51,448 bases of DNA from an uncultured Opitutaceae bacterium. GTDB taxonomy: Bacteria > Verrucomicrobiota > Verrucomicrobiia > Opitutales > Opitutaceae. The stretch spans positions 1-51,448 of the forward strand of contig CAITBM010000079.1 in the NCBI GenBank assembly GCA_903890485.1. Reading direction: 5' to 3'. The notes under the pieces are model-generated. The model had not been told where the DNA came from. It did no database searches and saw only the letters and a program-made list of their open reading frames with translations. Both the position numbers and the translations under genes were made by a program. Shown one piece after another: positions 37,415 through 45,718 of the stretch (the first letter of the stretch is position 1; each line of letters opens with the position of its first letter).

Positions 37415-37942
37415 TCAGCTCGCGTCGGGTTCCTGCCGCTTCGCCCGGAAGAACGCCTGGAGGAGCTCCCGGCACTCGTCCTCTAGCACGCCGCCACGGG
37501 TGACTTCAAAGCGGTGGTTCGACCGCTCGAGGAGGTTCAGGTCGGCCGCGCCGCCCAGGCACCCCATCTTGGGGTCGGGAACCGAGTAGCAGACCCGCTT
37601 CACCCGGGACATGACCATGGCTCCCGAGCACATGGGGCAGGGCTCCTTGGTGACATAGACCGTGGCCCCCTCCAGGCGCCAGTCCCCGATCTTTGAGGCG
37701 GCCTGGGTGATGGCCAGCATCTCCGCGTGTGAGGTCGGGTCGCGGGAGGTCTCCACCCGGTTGTGGGCCGAACCGATCACCTCGCCGCCGAAGACGATCA
37801 CGGCGCCGATCGGCACCTCATCCTCGCGCCAGGCGTCGATCGCCTGGTTGTAGGCCAGGCTCATGTAGAACGCGTCGTCCCGGACCAGCTGCGACGGGAA
37901 TCGCTTCTGGAAGGGGCAGGCTAGGGGGGCGGGCTCGGGCAC
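37415..37942 (-). CDS. tadA: tRNA-specific adenosine deaminase (TadA-type)
   Basis: Deaminates A34 of tRNA-Arg(ACG) to inosine. Counted from the GTG at 37942 the product is 175 aa. The zinc motif is HAEMLAI (in SHAEM) and PCPMCSGAM, as in TadA/CDA deaminases, with the family-specific DEVPIGAVIV and NRVETSRDPT. The C-terminal helix is EDECRELLQAFFRAKRQ. The frame runs open to 38206, but that part lies in the divergent promoter region and coding start of the alpha-xylosidase, so a start near 37942 is preferred. The exact start is uncertain; CPFQKRFPSQLVRDD could begin later. Other cytidine/guanine deaminase activities are less likely. Confidence 0.88.
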   Translation of the reverse strand: MPEPAPLACPFQKRFPSQLVRDDAFYMSLAYNQAIDAWREDEVPIGAVIVFGGEVIGSAHNRVETSRDPTSHAEMLAITQAASKIGDWRLEGATVYVTKEPCPMCSGAMVMSRVKRVCYSVPDPKMGCLGGAADLNLLERSNHRFEVTRGGVLEDECRELLQAFFRAKRQEPDAS

Positions 37943-38101
37943 GGGATTCCGATCAATCCTAATTCGGGGCGTTGGGCAAACCCTAGGTGGGGCCCCGGCG
38001 TCGCCTCCGCGGCGAAATTGGGAATTGAAATGCCGGCAATGGGGTGCATTCACAGACCTACGGCGCATGCCCGACCTGTCGGCGTCCCTGCCTCCTATCC
38101 C

Positions 38102-40432
38102 ATGAAATTCACAGACGGCAATTGGCTCCTCCAGCCGGGCGTGGTTGCCCACCATCCCGCCGAGGCCCACGATGCGGCCGTCAGCGGCCGCGGCCTGGTC
38201 TTCCACGCGCCGTCACGGCCCATCCGCCACAGGGGAGACACGCTCCAGGGGCCTCTGCTGACGATCCGCGTCGACTCGCCGATGACCGATGTCATCCGGG
38301 TGAGGATCGAGCACTTCACCGGTGCCGGGGAAAAGGGCCCGCACATCCCGATCTTCCCCGAGAGCAAGCCCAAGGTCTCGATCAAGGTCACTGAGAAGGT
38401 GGCCGTCCTGAAGACCGGGGGGCTCTCCGCCAGCGTCTCCAGGGTGGGGCCCTGGGGGCTCTCGTTTGAGTCCGGCGGTCGCGCGCTCACGTCGAGTGGT
38501 TTCCGCGGGATGGGCTACATCGAGTGGCCCGGCAAGGGCACGTTTGTCCACGAGCAGCTCTCCCTGGGCGTCGGCGAATGCGTCTACGGGCTCGGCGAGC
38601 GGTTCACCGCGCTCGTCAAGAATGGCCAGGTGGTCGAGAACTGGAACCGGGACGGGGGGACGAGCAGCGACCAGGCGTACAAGTCGGTCCCGTTCTACCT
38701 GACGAACCGGGGTTACGGGGTCCTGGTGAATGAGACGGGCCCGGTGTCCTTCGAGGTGGCCTCCGAGAAGCTGGCCCGCGTGCAGTTCAGCATCGAGGGC
38801 CAGAGCCTGGAGTATTTTGTGATCAACGGTCCCACCCCGAAGGACGTCCTCTCCCGGCTGACGGCCCTCACCGGAAGGCCTGCGCTTCCCCCGGCCTGGT
38901 CGTTTGGGCTCTGGCTGACGACCTCGTTCACGACCTCCTATGACGAGAAGACGGCGACCGGCTTTATCGAGGGAATGAAGTCGCGGGACCTTCCGCTGAG
39001 CGTCTTCCACTTTGACTGCTTTTGGATGCGCGAGTTCGACTGGTGCGACTTCCAGTGGGACTCCCGCGTGTTCCCGGACCCGGCCGGCATGCTTAAGCGC
39101 CTCCATGCCCGTGGGCTCAGGATCTGCCTCTGGATCAATTCCTACATCAGCCAGCGCTCGTCGCTCTTCGCCGAGGCGGCGAAGAAGGGCTACCTTCTCA
39201 AGCGTCAGGACGGCTCCGTGTGGCAGACCGACCTGTGGCAGCCCGGCATGGGCATCGTCGACTTCACCAACCCCGCCGCCAAGGCCTGGTTCCAGGGTCA
39301 GCTGCGCCGGCTGGCGTCCATGGGCGTCGACGCCTTCAAGTCCGACTTCGGCGAGCGGATCCCGACCGACGTGGTCTACTTCGACGGATCGGATCCGGTG
39401 AAGATGCACAACCACTACTCGATCCTCTACAACGAGGCGGTCTTCGAGGTGCTCGAGCAGGAGCGGGGCAAGGGAGACGCCCTCGTCTTTGCGCGGAGTT
39501 CGCACGCCTCGGGCCAGCGCCTGCCGGTCCACTGGGGCGGCGACTGCGCCTCGACGTTCGAGTCGATGGCGGAGAGCCTCCGGGGGGGGCTCTCGCTCGG
39601 CATGTGCGGCTTCGGCTTCTGGAGCCACGACATCGGCGGCTTCGAGGGCACGCCCCCGGTTGCGGTCTACAAGCGCTGGCTCGCATTCGGGCTCATGTCC
39701 TCCCACAGCCGCCTGCACGGGAGCTCCTCCTACCGCGTGCCGTGGAACTACGACGAGGAGGCCTGCGACGTCCTCAGGCTCTTCACGAAGCTCAAATGCC
39801 GCCTGATGCCCTACCTGTTCTCGATGGCCGTCGAGGCCCACGAGGAGGGCATCCCGGTCATGCGGGCGATGGTGGTCGAGTTCCCGGGGGACCCGGCGAG
39901 CGACACCCTGGAGCGCCAGTACATGCTCGGCGACTCGCTCCTGGTGGCGCCGGTCTTTTCCGAGGACGGTGTGGTCGACTTCTACCTCCCCGAGGGGGCG
40001 TGGACCCACCTCCTGACGGGCGAGGTCCGCCAGGGCGGCCGCTGGCAGCGGGGGACCTACGGGTTCCTCGAGATGCCGCTCTTCGTGCGCCCGGGCAAAA
40101 TCCTTGCCCTCGGATCGGTCGACAGCCGGCCGGACTACCCGTATCCGGAAGGGGTTACCTTCCGTGCCTACGGGCTCCAGGACGGCAGCCGGTCCGAGGC
40201 GGTGGTGACGGACCTTTCAGGCAAGGTCGCCGCGACGCTCAGCGTGTCCCGCAAGGGCCTGGTCGTGGAGGCCTCCCTGGAGGGGGCCGCCAAGGGCTGG
40301 AGGCTGCAGCTCGCCGGCATCGGCTCCGTCGCATCGGTCGAGGGCGGCAAGCCCGAGGGCGACCCGCTCGGCGTCGTGATCGTTCCAGGCCCGGGCGCCC
40401 GCACCGTTCGCGTGCGCCTGACGCCCCCCTAG
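38102..40432 (+). CDS. yicI: Alpha-xylosidase, glycoside hydrolase family 31
   Basis: A 776-aa GH31 enzyme close to E. coli YicI (772 aa), which releases alpha-linked xylose, for example from xyloglucan-derived isoprimeverose. An N-terminal beta-sandwich (about residues 1-240) precedes the (beta/alpha)8 barrel. The nucleophile is Asp415 in FKSDFGERIP and the acid/base is Asp481 in HWGGDCASTFESM, at almost the same positions as in YicI. The barrel also has FHFDCFWMREFDWCDFQWD and the C-terminal beta domains. No signal peptide, so it is cytoplasmic. It stands alone, without transporter or xyl genes. The ATG at 38102 matches the usual MKFTDGNW start; the frame is open further upstream to 38018. 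Confidence 0.93.
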   Translation: MKFTDGNWLLQPGVVAHHPAEAHDAAVSGRGLVFHAPSRPIRHRGDTLQGPLLTIRVDSPMTDVIRVRIEHFTGAGEKGPHIPIFPESKPKVSIKVTEKVAVLKTGGLSASVSRVGPWGLSFESGGRALTSSGFRGMGYIEWPGKGTFVHEQLSLGVGECVYGLGERFTALVKNGQVVENWNRDGGTSSDQAYKSVPFYLTNRGYGVLVNETGPVSFEVASEKLARVQFSIEGQSLEYFVINGPTPKDVLSRLTALTGRPALPPAWSFGLWLTTSFTTSYDEKTATGFIEGMKSRDLPLSVFHFDCFWMREFDWCDFQWDSRVFPDPAGMLKRLHARGLRICLWINSYISQRSSLFAEAAKKGYLLKRQDGSVWQTDLWQPGMGIVDFTNPAAKAWFQGQLRRLASMGVDAFKSDFGERIPTDVVYFDGSDPVKMHNHYSILYNEAVFEVLEQERGKGDALVFARSSHASGQRLPVHWGGDCASTFESMAESLRGGLSLGMCGFGFWSHDIGGFEGTPPVAVYKRWLAFGLMSSHSRLHGSSSYRVPWNYDEEACDVLRLFTKLKCRLMPYLFSMAVEAHEEGIPVMRAMVVEFPGDPASDTLERQYMLGDSLLVAPVFSEDGVVDFYLPEGAWTHLLTGEVRQGGRWQRGTYGFLEMPLFVRPGKILALGSVDSRPDYPYPEGVTFRAYGLQDGSRSEAVVTDLSGKVAATLSVSRKGLVVEASLEGAAKGWRLQLAGIGSVASVEGGKPEGDPLGVVIVPGPGARTVRVRLTPP

Positions 40433-40434
40433 GC

Positions 40435-40452
40435 GCCGGGCCTTCGCCCGGC
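40435..40452 (+). terminator. GC hairpin after the alpha-xylosidase gene
   Basis: GCCGGGC (40435-40441) pairs with GCCCGGC (40446-40452) across a CTTC loop immediately after the stop codon. No T-tract follows, so it may stabilise the transcript end or assist termination. Confidence 0.35.
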
Positions 40453-40527
40453 CTGGTCCCGTTGCGGCTTGCCGTGGGGACCGGGGTAGGGGAACTTTTG
40501 GCCATGCTGCGTGATCCCAATACCCCT

Positions 40528-41070
40528 ATGCGCTCCGTCCGCCTCTGCCTGCCTGCCGTGTTCCTGGTGCTTCTGGGCGGCTGCAGCGTGGCCCCCGATG
40601 TCTCGGTGAGGGTCACCATTGCAGACGGCCAGGTGATTGAGGTGCCCCTCACCACCATGCCGCCGCCGCCCACCGACGGGATCGTGACGATCGAAAACTT
40701 TCAGTTCGCCCCCTTCGACATGGGCAAGGACAAGCCGAAGGCGATCACCTTCACCTACGTGGTCCGCCTCGCGGACGGGTCGAAGCCCGCGAACCTCCTG
40801 GTCGAGGATTTCACCGAGCAGCCGGTCCTGCCGATCCTGCAGGACCCCAAGCCCCTGCTGGTCAGGGAGCATTTCGTCGGCGGCGCCAGCCGGCCCTTCG
40901 CACCCCAGGACGAGCACGTCAAATGGATCCTCAACCTGGACAACGCTGTGCGGATCTATCGCTTCACCGTGAAACTTGCCGATGGGTCGACGCACGTGCT
41001 GCTTAAACCCGTCTTCGTCCCGGCCCAGATGAAAAGTTTTCTTTGGACCCAGCTGGGCGTAAAGCCCTAG
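40528..41070 (+). CDS. Putative lipoprotein, unrecognised
   Basis: A 180-aa protein with a lipoprotein signal: basic start, hydrophobic stretch and lipobox LLGGC with Cys19 as the lipidation site. The mature part is mainly beta, with two similar segments (AITFTYVVRLADGSKPANLLVED and IYRFTVKLADGSTHVLLKPV, about 75 residues apart), which suggests an internal duplication of a small beta domain. No known family comes to mind. An ATG at 40504 would add eight residues before the basic start; the 40528 ATG gives a normal signal peptide. It is downstream of yicI but probably separately transcribed. The location would be the outer or inner membrane, facing the periplasm. Confidence 0.7.
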   Translation: MRSVRLCLPAVFLVLLGGCSVAPDVSVRVTIADGQVIEVPLTTMPPPPTDGIVTIENFQFAPFDMGKDKPKAITFTYVVRLADGSKPANLLVEDFTEQPVLPILQDPKPLLVREHFVGGASRPFAPQDEHVKWILNLDNAVRIYRFTVKLADGSTHVLLKPVFVPAQMKSFLWTQLGVKP

Positions 41071-41197
41071 CGGCTGGAACCCGCCCCAGAGGTAAATCCT
41101 TGACTCCCCGGGGGGGATGACGCCTTTAGAATGTCCACTTACAGCCGAGAACACCCAGCGATGACCCCTGCCTCACCGGCCCAATCCCGACCCAACC

Positions 41198-41464
41198 ATG
41201 CCTGATAACGATGCGATAGAAGTTGAGGGCAAGGTGGTGGCCGTACTGCCGGGCACGATGTTCAAGGTGGAGCTGCTGAAGAGCCCGGGCCACGTGGTGC
41301 TGGCGCACATCTCCGGCAAGCTCAGGAAGAATTTCATCAAGATCGCCGCCGGCGACACCGTGAAGATGGAGATGAGCCCGTATGACCTGGAAAAGGCGCG
41401 GATCACCTTCCGCATGAAGGAACAGGGGGGCTCACCGGCTCCCCCGATGCGCCGGCGCTACTAG
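41198..41464 (+). CDS. infA: Translation initiation factor IF-1
   Basis: An 88-aa S1/OB-fold protein with [57 protein letters not shown], all typical of IF-1, which binds the ribosomal A site during initiation. It is longer than E. coli IF-1 (72 aa) by a C-terminal [14 protein letters not shown] extension. It lies 18 nt upstream of the xerC/D-type recombinase gene and is likely co-transcribed with it. No ribosomal protein genes surround it. Confidence 0.94.
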   Translation: MPDNDAIEVEGKVVAVLPGTMFKVELLKSPGHVVLAHISGKLRKNFIKIAAGDTVKMEMSPYDLEKARITFRMKEQGGSPAPPMRRRY

Positions 41465-41482
41465 GGCCGGCCGCCTGGCTCC

Positions 41483-42388
41483 ATGCAGGCAAGCGCATTT
41501 GCGTCCGACATCGACGCATACCTTGCGTACATCGACCTGGAGCGCGGGCTCTCGCGCAACACCCGCGAGAACTACCAGAGGGACCTGGAGCAGTGCGCGG
41601 CATTCCTGGGCCGCCTCGGGGCCACCGACTGGCGGACGGCGACCGCCGATCAAGCCGGGCAGTGGGTGCGCTCGCTCAGCCGGCGCGCGGCCACGAGCCA
41701 AGCGCGCAAGCTGACGGCGCTCAGGATGTTCGCCAGGTTCCTGGTCCGGGAGGGCCTGAGGAAGGATGACTTCACCGCGCTGCTTTCAGGACCCAAGCCG
41801 AGGCGGCGGCTGCCTGAGTCCTTGACCCGGGACGAGGTCACCCGGCTTCTGGCCTCACCCGGCGGTGGCGATCCCCCGTCGCTCAGGGACCGCGCGCTCC
41901 TTGAGCTCTTCTATTCGAGCGGCCTTCGGGTCTCGGAACTGGCGGCGCTCACGCTGCAGCAGGTGGACCTTGAGAACGGGTTCACGCGGGTCTTTGGCAA
42001 GGGCTCCAAGGAGCGGGTGGTGCCGGTGGGCGACCGGGCCCGCGATGCCCTGGCCTCGTGGATCACCTCGGGCAGGCCGCACTTCGTGAAGGCGAAGACC
42101 CGTAGCGAGCTCTTCCTGAGCAGCCGGGGCACGTCGCTCTCCCGGGTGGGCCTTTGGGGCATCGTCAAGAAACACGCAAAGCGGGCGGGGATCACCAAGA
42201 CCGTGAAGCCCCACCTGCTGAGGCATTCCTTTGCCACACACTTGCTTTCGGGGGGGGCGGACCTCCGGTCGATCCAGGAAATGCTCGGTCACGCCAGCAT
42301 TTCCACCACGCAGATCTACACGTCCGTCGAGGGCCGGCGCCTGCTCGACCAGCACAATCGATTCCATCCGCGCAACCGTGAGAAATGA
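41483..42388 (+). CDS. xerC: Tyrosine recombinase XerC/XerD type
   Basis: A 301-aa integrase-family recombinase that resolves chromosome dimers at dif. The N-terminal SAM-like domain is present (YLAYIDLERGLSRNTRENYQ in part). The catalytic set is complete: Arg in GLRVSEL, Lys in FGKGSKERVVPV, His-x-x-Arg in HLLRHSFATHLL, His in LGHASISTTQIY and Tyr279. Length and the standalone chromosomal position fit XerC/XerD rather than a mobile-element integrase; whether it is XerC or XerD cannot be settled here. It is between infA and the purine operon. Confidence 0.92.
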   Translation: MQASAFASDIDAYLAYIDLERGLSRNTRENYQRDLEQCAAFLGRLGATDWRTATADQAGQWVRSLSRRAATSQARKLTALRMFARFLVREGLRKDDFTALLSGPKPRRRLPESLTRDEVTRLLASPGGGDPPSLRDRALLELFYSSGLRVSELAALTLQQVDLENGFTRVFGKGSKERVVPVGDRARDALASWITSGRPHFVKAKTRSELFLSSRGTSLSRVGLWGIVKKHAKRAGITKTVKPHLLRHSFATHLLSGGADLRSIQEMLGHASISTTQIYTSVEGRRLLDQHNRFHPRNREK

Positions 42389-42396
42389 CACGGAAA

Positions 42397-42423
42397 CCCG
42401 GGCAAAAACCTTGACCGCCCGGG
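42397..42423 (+). other. Inverted repeat upstream of the purine operon
   Basis: CCCGGGC (42397-42403) pairs with GCCCGGG (42417-42423) across a 13-nt loop that contains TTGACC (42411-42416), a possible -35. It could terminate xerC transcription or form a regulatory hairpin. No clear -10 was found and no purine riboswitch fold is evident. Confidence 0.35.
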
Positions 42424-42457
42424 GATTCACGGCGTGATCGTTTGCCTTTAACGGTCC

Positions 42458-42703
42458 GTGAAGATCAAAGTATTCGTAACCCCCAAGAAGAACGTCCTGG
42501 ACCCCCAGGGAGTGGCCGTTGGCCATGCCCTTGAGAGCCTGGGACTCGGCGGCCTGAAGGGCACCCGCGTGGGGAAGGTGGTTGAATTGGAGATCGAGGG
42601 GGCCGACTCCCCGCAGTTCCGCGCACAGCTCGACAAGCTCTGCCGGGACCTCCTGAGCAACCCGGTGATCGAGGACTACCACTACGAGATCGCCGGCGGG
42701 TGA
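42458..42703 (+). CDS. purS: FGAM synthase subunit PurS
   Basis: An 81-aa protein with the PurS pattern: KIKVFVTPKKNVLDPQG, ALESLGLGGLKGTRVGKVVE, VIEDYHYEI. PurS is the small structural subunit that bridges PurQ and PurL for ammonia transfer. The start is a GTG. It is the first gene of purS-purQ-purL-purF-purM. Confidence 0.94.
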   Translation: MKIKVFVTPKKNVLDPQGVAVGHALESLGLGGLKGTRVGKVVELEIEGADSPQFRAQLDKLCRDLLSNPVIEDYHYEIAGG

Positions 42704-42714
42704 TCCGCGGACCC

Positions 42715-43398
42715 ATGAACATCGCTGTGCTGCAATTTCCTGGGTCGAATTGCGACCAGGATGCCTTCCACCTTTTCTCAAGCGGCCTGGGCCTGCCGAC
42801 CAGCTATGTCTGGCACAAGGACACGAGCGTCGGGGGCGCGGACCTGGTTGTCGTGCCCGGTGGTTTCTCCTACGGGGACTACCTGCGCTGCGGGGCCATC
42901 GCTCGGTTCTCCCCTGTGATGGGTGCCGTTCGCGAGCACGCCGAGCGCGGGGGCCTGGTCCTCGGCATCTGCAACGGGTTTCAGATCCTTTGCGAGGCGG
43001 GCCTTTTGCCGGGCGCGCTCATCCGCAACAGCTCGCTCGAGTACCGGTGCATGACCTGCGAATTGGTGGTCGAGGAGGCCGGCCCGGCCTTCAACACCCG
43101 CCTGATCGGCAAGCGCGTGAGCCTGCCGATAGGGCACGGCGAGGGCAACTTCCGGATCGACGCGGCCGGCCTTGAGCGGCTGGAAAGCAACCACCAGGTG
43201 CTCCTGCGCTACGCCGAGAACCCCAACGGCTCGCTTTCGTCGATAGCCGGCATTCGCAACGAGGAGGGCAATGTCTTCGGAATGATGCCCCACCCGGACC
43301 GGGCGTTTGAGAGGTTTCACCCGAGCCAGGACGGCCTGGTGGTCGCACGCGCGGTCCTCTCGCTGCGGTTTCCGGAGATCCTGAGGGAGAGCGCATGA
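42715..43398 (+). CDS. purQ: FGAM synthase glutaminase subunit PurQ
   Basis: A 227-aa class-I glutamine amidotransferase that feeds ammonia to PurL. The nucleophile Cys86 is in GICNGFQIL, and the His of the triad is in [10 protein letters not shown] near the C-terminus. The start ATG at 42715 opens the conserved [13 protein letters not shown]; the frame continues to a GTG at 42700 within the purS stop region. It overlaps purL by 4 nt (ATGA). Confidence 0.95.
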   Translation: MNIAVLQFPGSNCDQDAFHLFSSGLGLPTSYVWHKDTSVGGADLVVVPGGFSYGDYLRCGAIARFSPVMGAVREHAERGGLVLGICNGFQILCEAGLLPGALIRNSSLEYRCMTCELVVEEAGPAFNTRLIGKRVSLPIGHGEGNFRIDAAGLERLESNHQVLLRYAENPNGSLSSIAGIRNEEGNVFGMMPHPDRAFERFHPSQDGLVVARAVLSLRFPEILRESA

Positions 43399-45713
43399 AG
43401 AGAGCGGACCTGCCGCCGAATCCGGACCCGGTACTCAACCAGCCGATCACCCCGGAGCTGGTCAAGAAGCACGGGCTCCTGCCCGAGGAATACGACAAGC
43501 TCTGCGGCCACCTCGGGGGCACGCCTACCCTGACCGAGCTCGGCATCTTCTCGGTCATGTGGTCTGAGCATTGCGCCTACAAGAACACGAGGCCGCTCCT
43601 GAAGGGGTTCCCGACCGAGAAGCGCGGCGCGACCGCCAACTTCGGGCGGGTCCTCGTGAAGGCGGGGGAGGAGAACGCCGGCATCATCGACGTGGGGGAC
43701 GGCTGGGCCATCGCGTTCAAGATCGAGTCCCACAACCACCCGAGCGCCATCGAGCCCTTCGAGGGTGCCGCCACCGGAGTGGGGGGAATCATCCGCGACA
43801 TCTTCACGATGGGGGCTCGGCCGGTGCTCCTCACCAACTCCCTGAGGTTTGGCGAACTCGATTCCCCCGTGACCAAGCGCCTCCTTCGGGGAGTCGTGGC
43901 GGGGATCGCGCACTACGGCAACTGCGTGGGCGTGCCCACCGTTGCCGGCGACGTCTACTTTGACCGGTCGTACGAGGGGAACCCGCTCGTGAACGCGCTC
44001 TGCCTGGGCACGCTCCGCCACGACCAGATCCGACGCGGCAAGGCGACGGGGCTCGGCAATCCGGTTTACTATGTCGGTGCCGCCACCGGGCGCGACGGAC
44101 TGGGGGGAGCCTCTTTTGCCTCAAAGGAATTGAGCGCCGAGAGCTCCGCGGACCGGCCCGCAGTCCAGAAGGGCGACCCGTTCATGGAGAAGCTCCTGAT
44201 CGAGGCGTGCCTGGAGATGATGGCCATCCCTGGCCTGGTCGTGGGCATCCAGGACATGGGGGCGGCGGGCCTTACCTGCTCGACGTGCGAGACCGCCAGC
44301 CGCGGGGGCGCGGGCATCGAGATCGAGCTCGACCAGGTGCCTCAGCGCGAGGCCGGGATGAATTCCTACGAGGTCATGCTGTCGGAGTCGCAGGAGCGGA
44401 TGCTCGTGATCGTGCAGAAGGGCCGCGAGCGCGAGATCGAGGAGGTTTTCGCCAAGTGGGACCTGCACGCGGCCCATGTGGGCACCGTGACCGACACGGG
44501 CCGAATGGTGGTGAGGCACCACGGGGTCGTCGTGGCCGACATCCCTGCGGCCTCCCTGACCGATGAGGCCCCGGTCTATCACCGCCAGTCCAAGCGGCCG
44601 GCGTACCTGGATGAGACCTCCCGCTGGACACCCGAGGGATCGGGCCTGAGGGACGTGGACCTGGAGGGGGCGAAGGCCGCCCTCCCGAGGCTTCTCGCCC
44701 TGCCCACGATCGCGTCCAAGCGCTGGATCTACCGGCAGTACGACCACATGGTCCAGCACGGCACCGTGGTGCTGCCGGGAAGCGACGCCGGCGTGGTCCG
44801 GCTGCGCCTCGGCGAGACCGAGAAGTTCATAGCGATCAAGAACGACTGCAACGGCCGCTACTGCTATCTCAACCCGAGGCGGGGCGCGCTGATCGCGATG
44901 GTGGAGTGCCTGAGGAACCTCGTCTGCTCGGGCGCGACCCCGCTGGCGATGACCGACAACCTCAACTTCGGGAACCCCTACAAGCCGGACAATTTCTACC
45001 AGCTGAAGGAATGCGTGGAGGGGCTGGCCGAGGCCTGCCGCTATTTCGACGTCCCGGTCGTGGGCGGCAACGTGTCGCTCTACAACGAGTCCCCGGAGGG
45101 TGCCATCGACCCCACGCCCACCGTGTCCGTTGTGGGCTTCATCGAGAAGGAGGCGCACATCACGCGCCAGTTCGCGCGCACAGCCGGGTCCCGGATCGTT
45201 CTCCTGGGCGGTGCACCCGACGAACTCGGGGGGAGCCAGTTCCTCGGGGCGATCCACGGCCTGAAAACCGGGGACGCGCCTGCCGTCGACCTGGACGCAG
45301 AGAAGCGGCTCCAGGATTTCCTGCTGGCGCAGATCAGGGCGGGGCGGATCAGTGCCGCCCACGACCTGAGCGAGGGGGGGCTCCTGGTGGCCCTCTCCGA
45401 GATGCTCTTTGGCCCGGCTAGGCTTGGGGCGGAAGTCGACCTTTCCGGCCAGGGATCGCTGCGCGTTGACGCGCTTCTCTACGGGGAAAGCCAGGGACGG
45501 ATCCTGGTCGAGGTGGGTCCCGGCGACTTGGCTGAGGTCCTGGCGGACGCCGCAGCCTCGGCTGTCCCTGCGGAGGCGATCGGGTCATTCAGGGCCTCGG
45601 CAATGCTCTCGGTCGCGACCGGCATCGGGACCCTCAACTGGCCGGTGGCCGATTTGCGTTCGAAGTGGGAGTCGAGTATTGAGACGGCCATGAAGCGTCC
45701 CGGGCTGGGCTGA
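43395..45713 (+). CDS. purL: FGAM synthase catalytic subunit PurL (small type)
   Basis: A 772-aa small-type PurL that converts FGAR, ATP and glutamine-derived ammonia to FGAM, in complex with PurS and PurQ. The fold has two PurM-like repeats. Motifs seen are [33 protein letters not shown] in parts, [11 protein letters not shown] and the C-terminal [11 protein letters not shown]. Only the single-chain PurL of Gamma-proteobacteria contains the glutaminase; here it is separate, consistent with purS and purQ upstream. Length is normal for the small type. Confidence 0.96.
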   Translation: MKRADLPPNPDPVLNQPITPELVKKHGLLPEEYDKLCGHLGGTPTLTELGIFSVMWSEHCAYKNTRPLLKGFPTEKRGATANFGRVLVKAGEENAGIIDVGDGWAIAFKIESHNHPSAIEPFEGAATGVGGIIRDIFTMGARPVLLTNSLRFGELDSPVTKRLLRGVVAGIAHYGNCVGVPTVAGDVYFDRSYEGNPLVNALCLGTLRHDQIRRGKATGLGNPVYYVGAATGRDGLGGASFASKELSAESSADRPAVQKGDPFMEKLLIEACLEMMAIPGLVVGIQDMGAAGLTCSTCETASRGGAGIEIELDQVPQREAGMNSYEVMLSESQERMLVIVQKGREREIEEVFAKWDLHAAHVGTVTDTGRMVVRHHGVVVADIPAASLTDEAPVYHRQSKRPAYLDETSRWTPEGSGLRDVDLEGAKAALPRLLALPTIASKRWIYRQYDHMVQHGTVVLPGSDAGVVRLRLGETEKFIAIKNDCNGRYCYLNPRRGALIAMVECLRNLVCSGATPLAMTDNLNFGNPYKPDNFYQLKECVEGLAEACRYFDVPVVGGNVSLYNESPEGAIDPTPTVSVVGFIEKEAHITRQFARTAGSRIVLLGGAPDELGGSQFLGAIHGLKTGDAPAVDLDAEKRLQDFLLAQIRAGRISAAHDLSEGGLLVALSEMLFGPARLGAEVDLSGQGSLRVDALLYGESQGRILVEVGPGDLAEVLADAAASAVPAEAIGSFRASAMLSVATGIGTLNWPVADLRSKWESSIETAMKRPGLG

Positions 45714-45718
45714 CCCTC

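Noticed and set aside
37943-38206. N-terminal extension of TadA
   Set aside because: Lies across the divergent promoter and coding start of the alpha-xylosidase and is not TadA-like.
38213-40009. 598-codon minus-strand frame opposite the alpha-xylosidase
   Set aside because: No recognisable domain and it mirrors the GH31 codons; shadow frame.
41100-41132. TTGACT and TAGAAT upstream of infA as a promoter
   Set aside because: The spacing is 21 bp (19 bp to TTTAGA), too long for a confident sigma-70 promoter.
42389-42457. Purine riboswitch in front of purS
   Set aside because: The 69-nt gap lacks the conserved three-way junction sequences; only a simple hairpin is seen.
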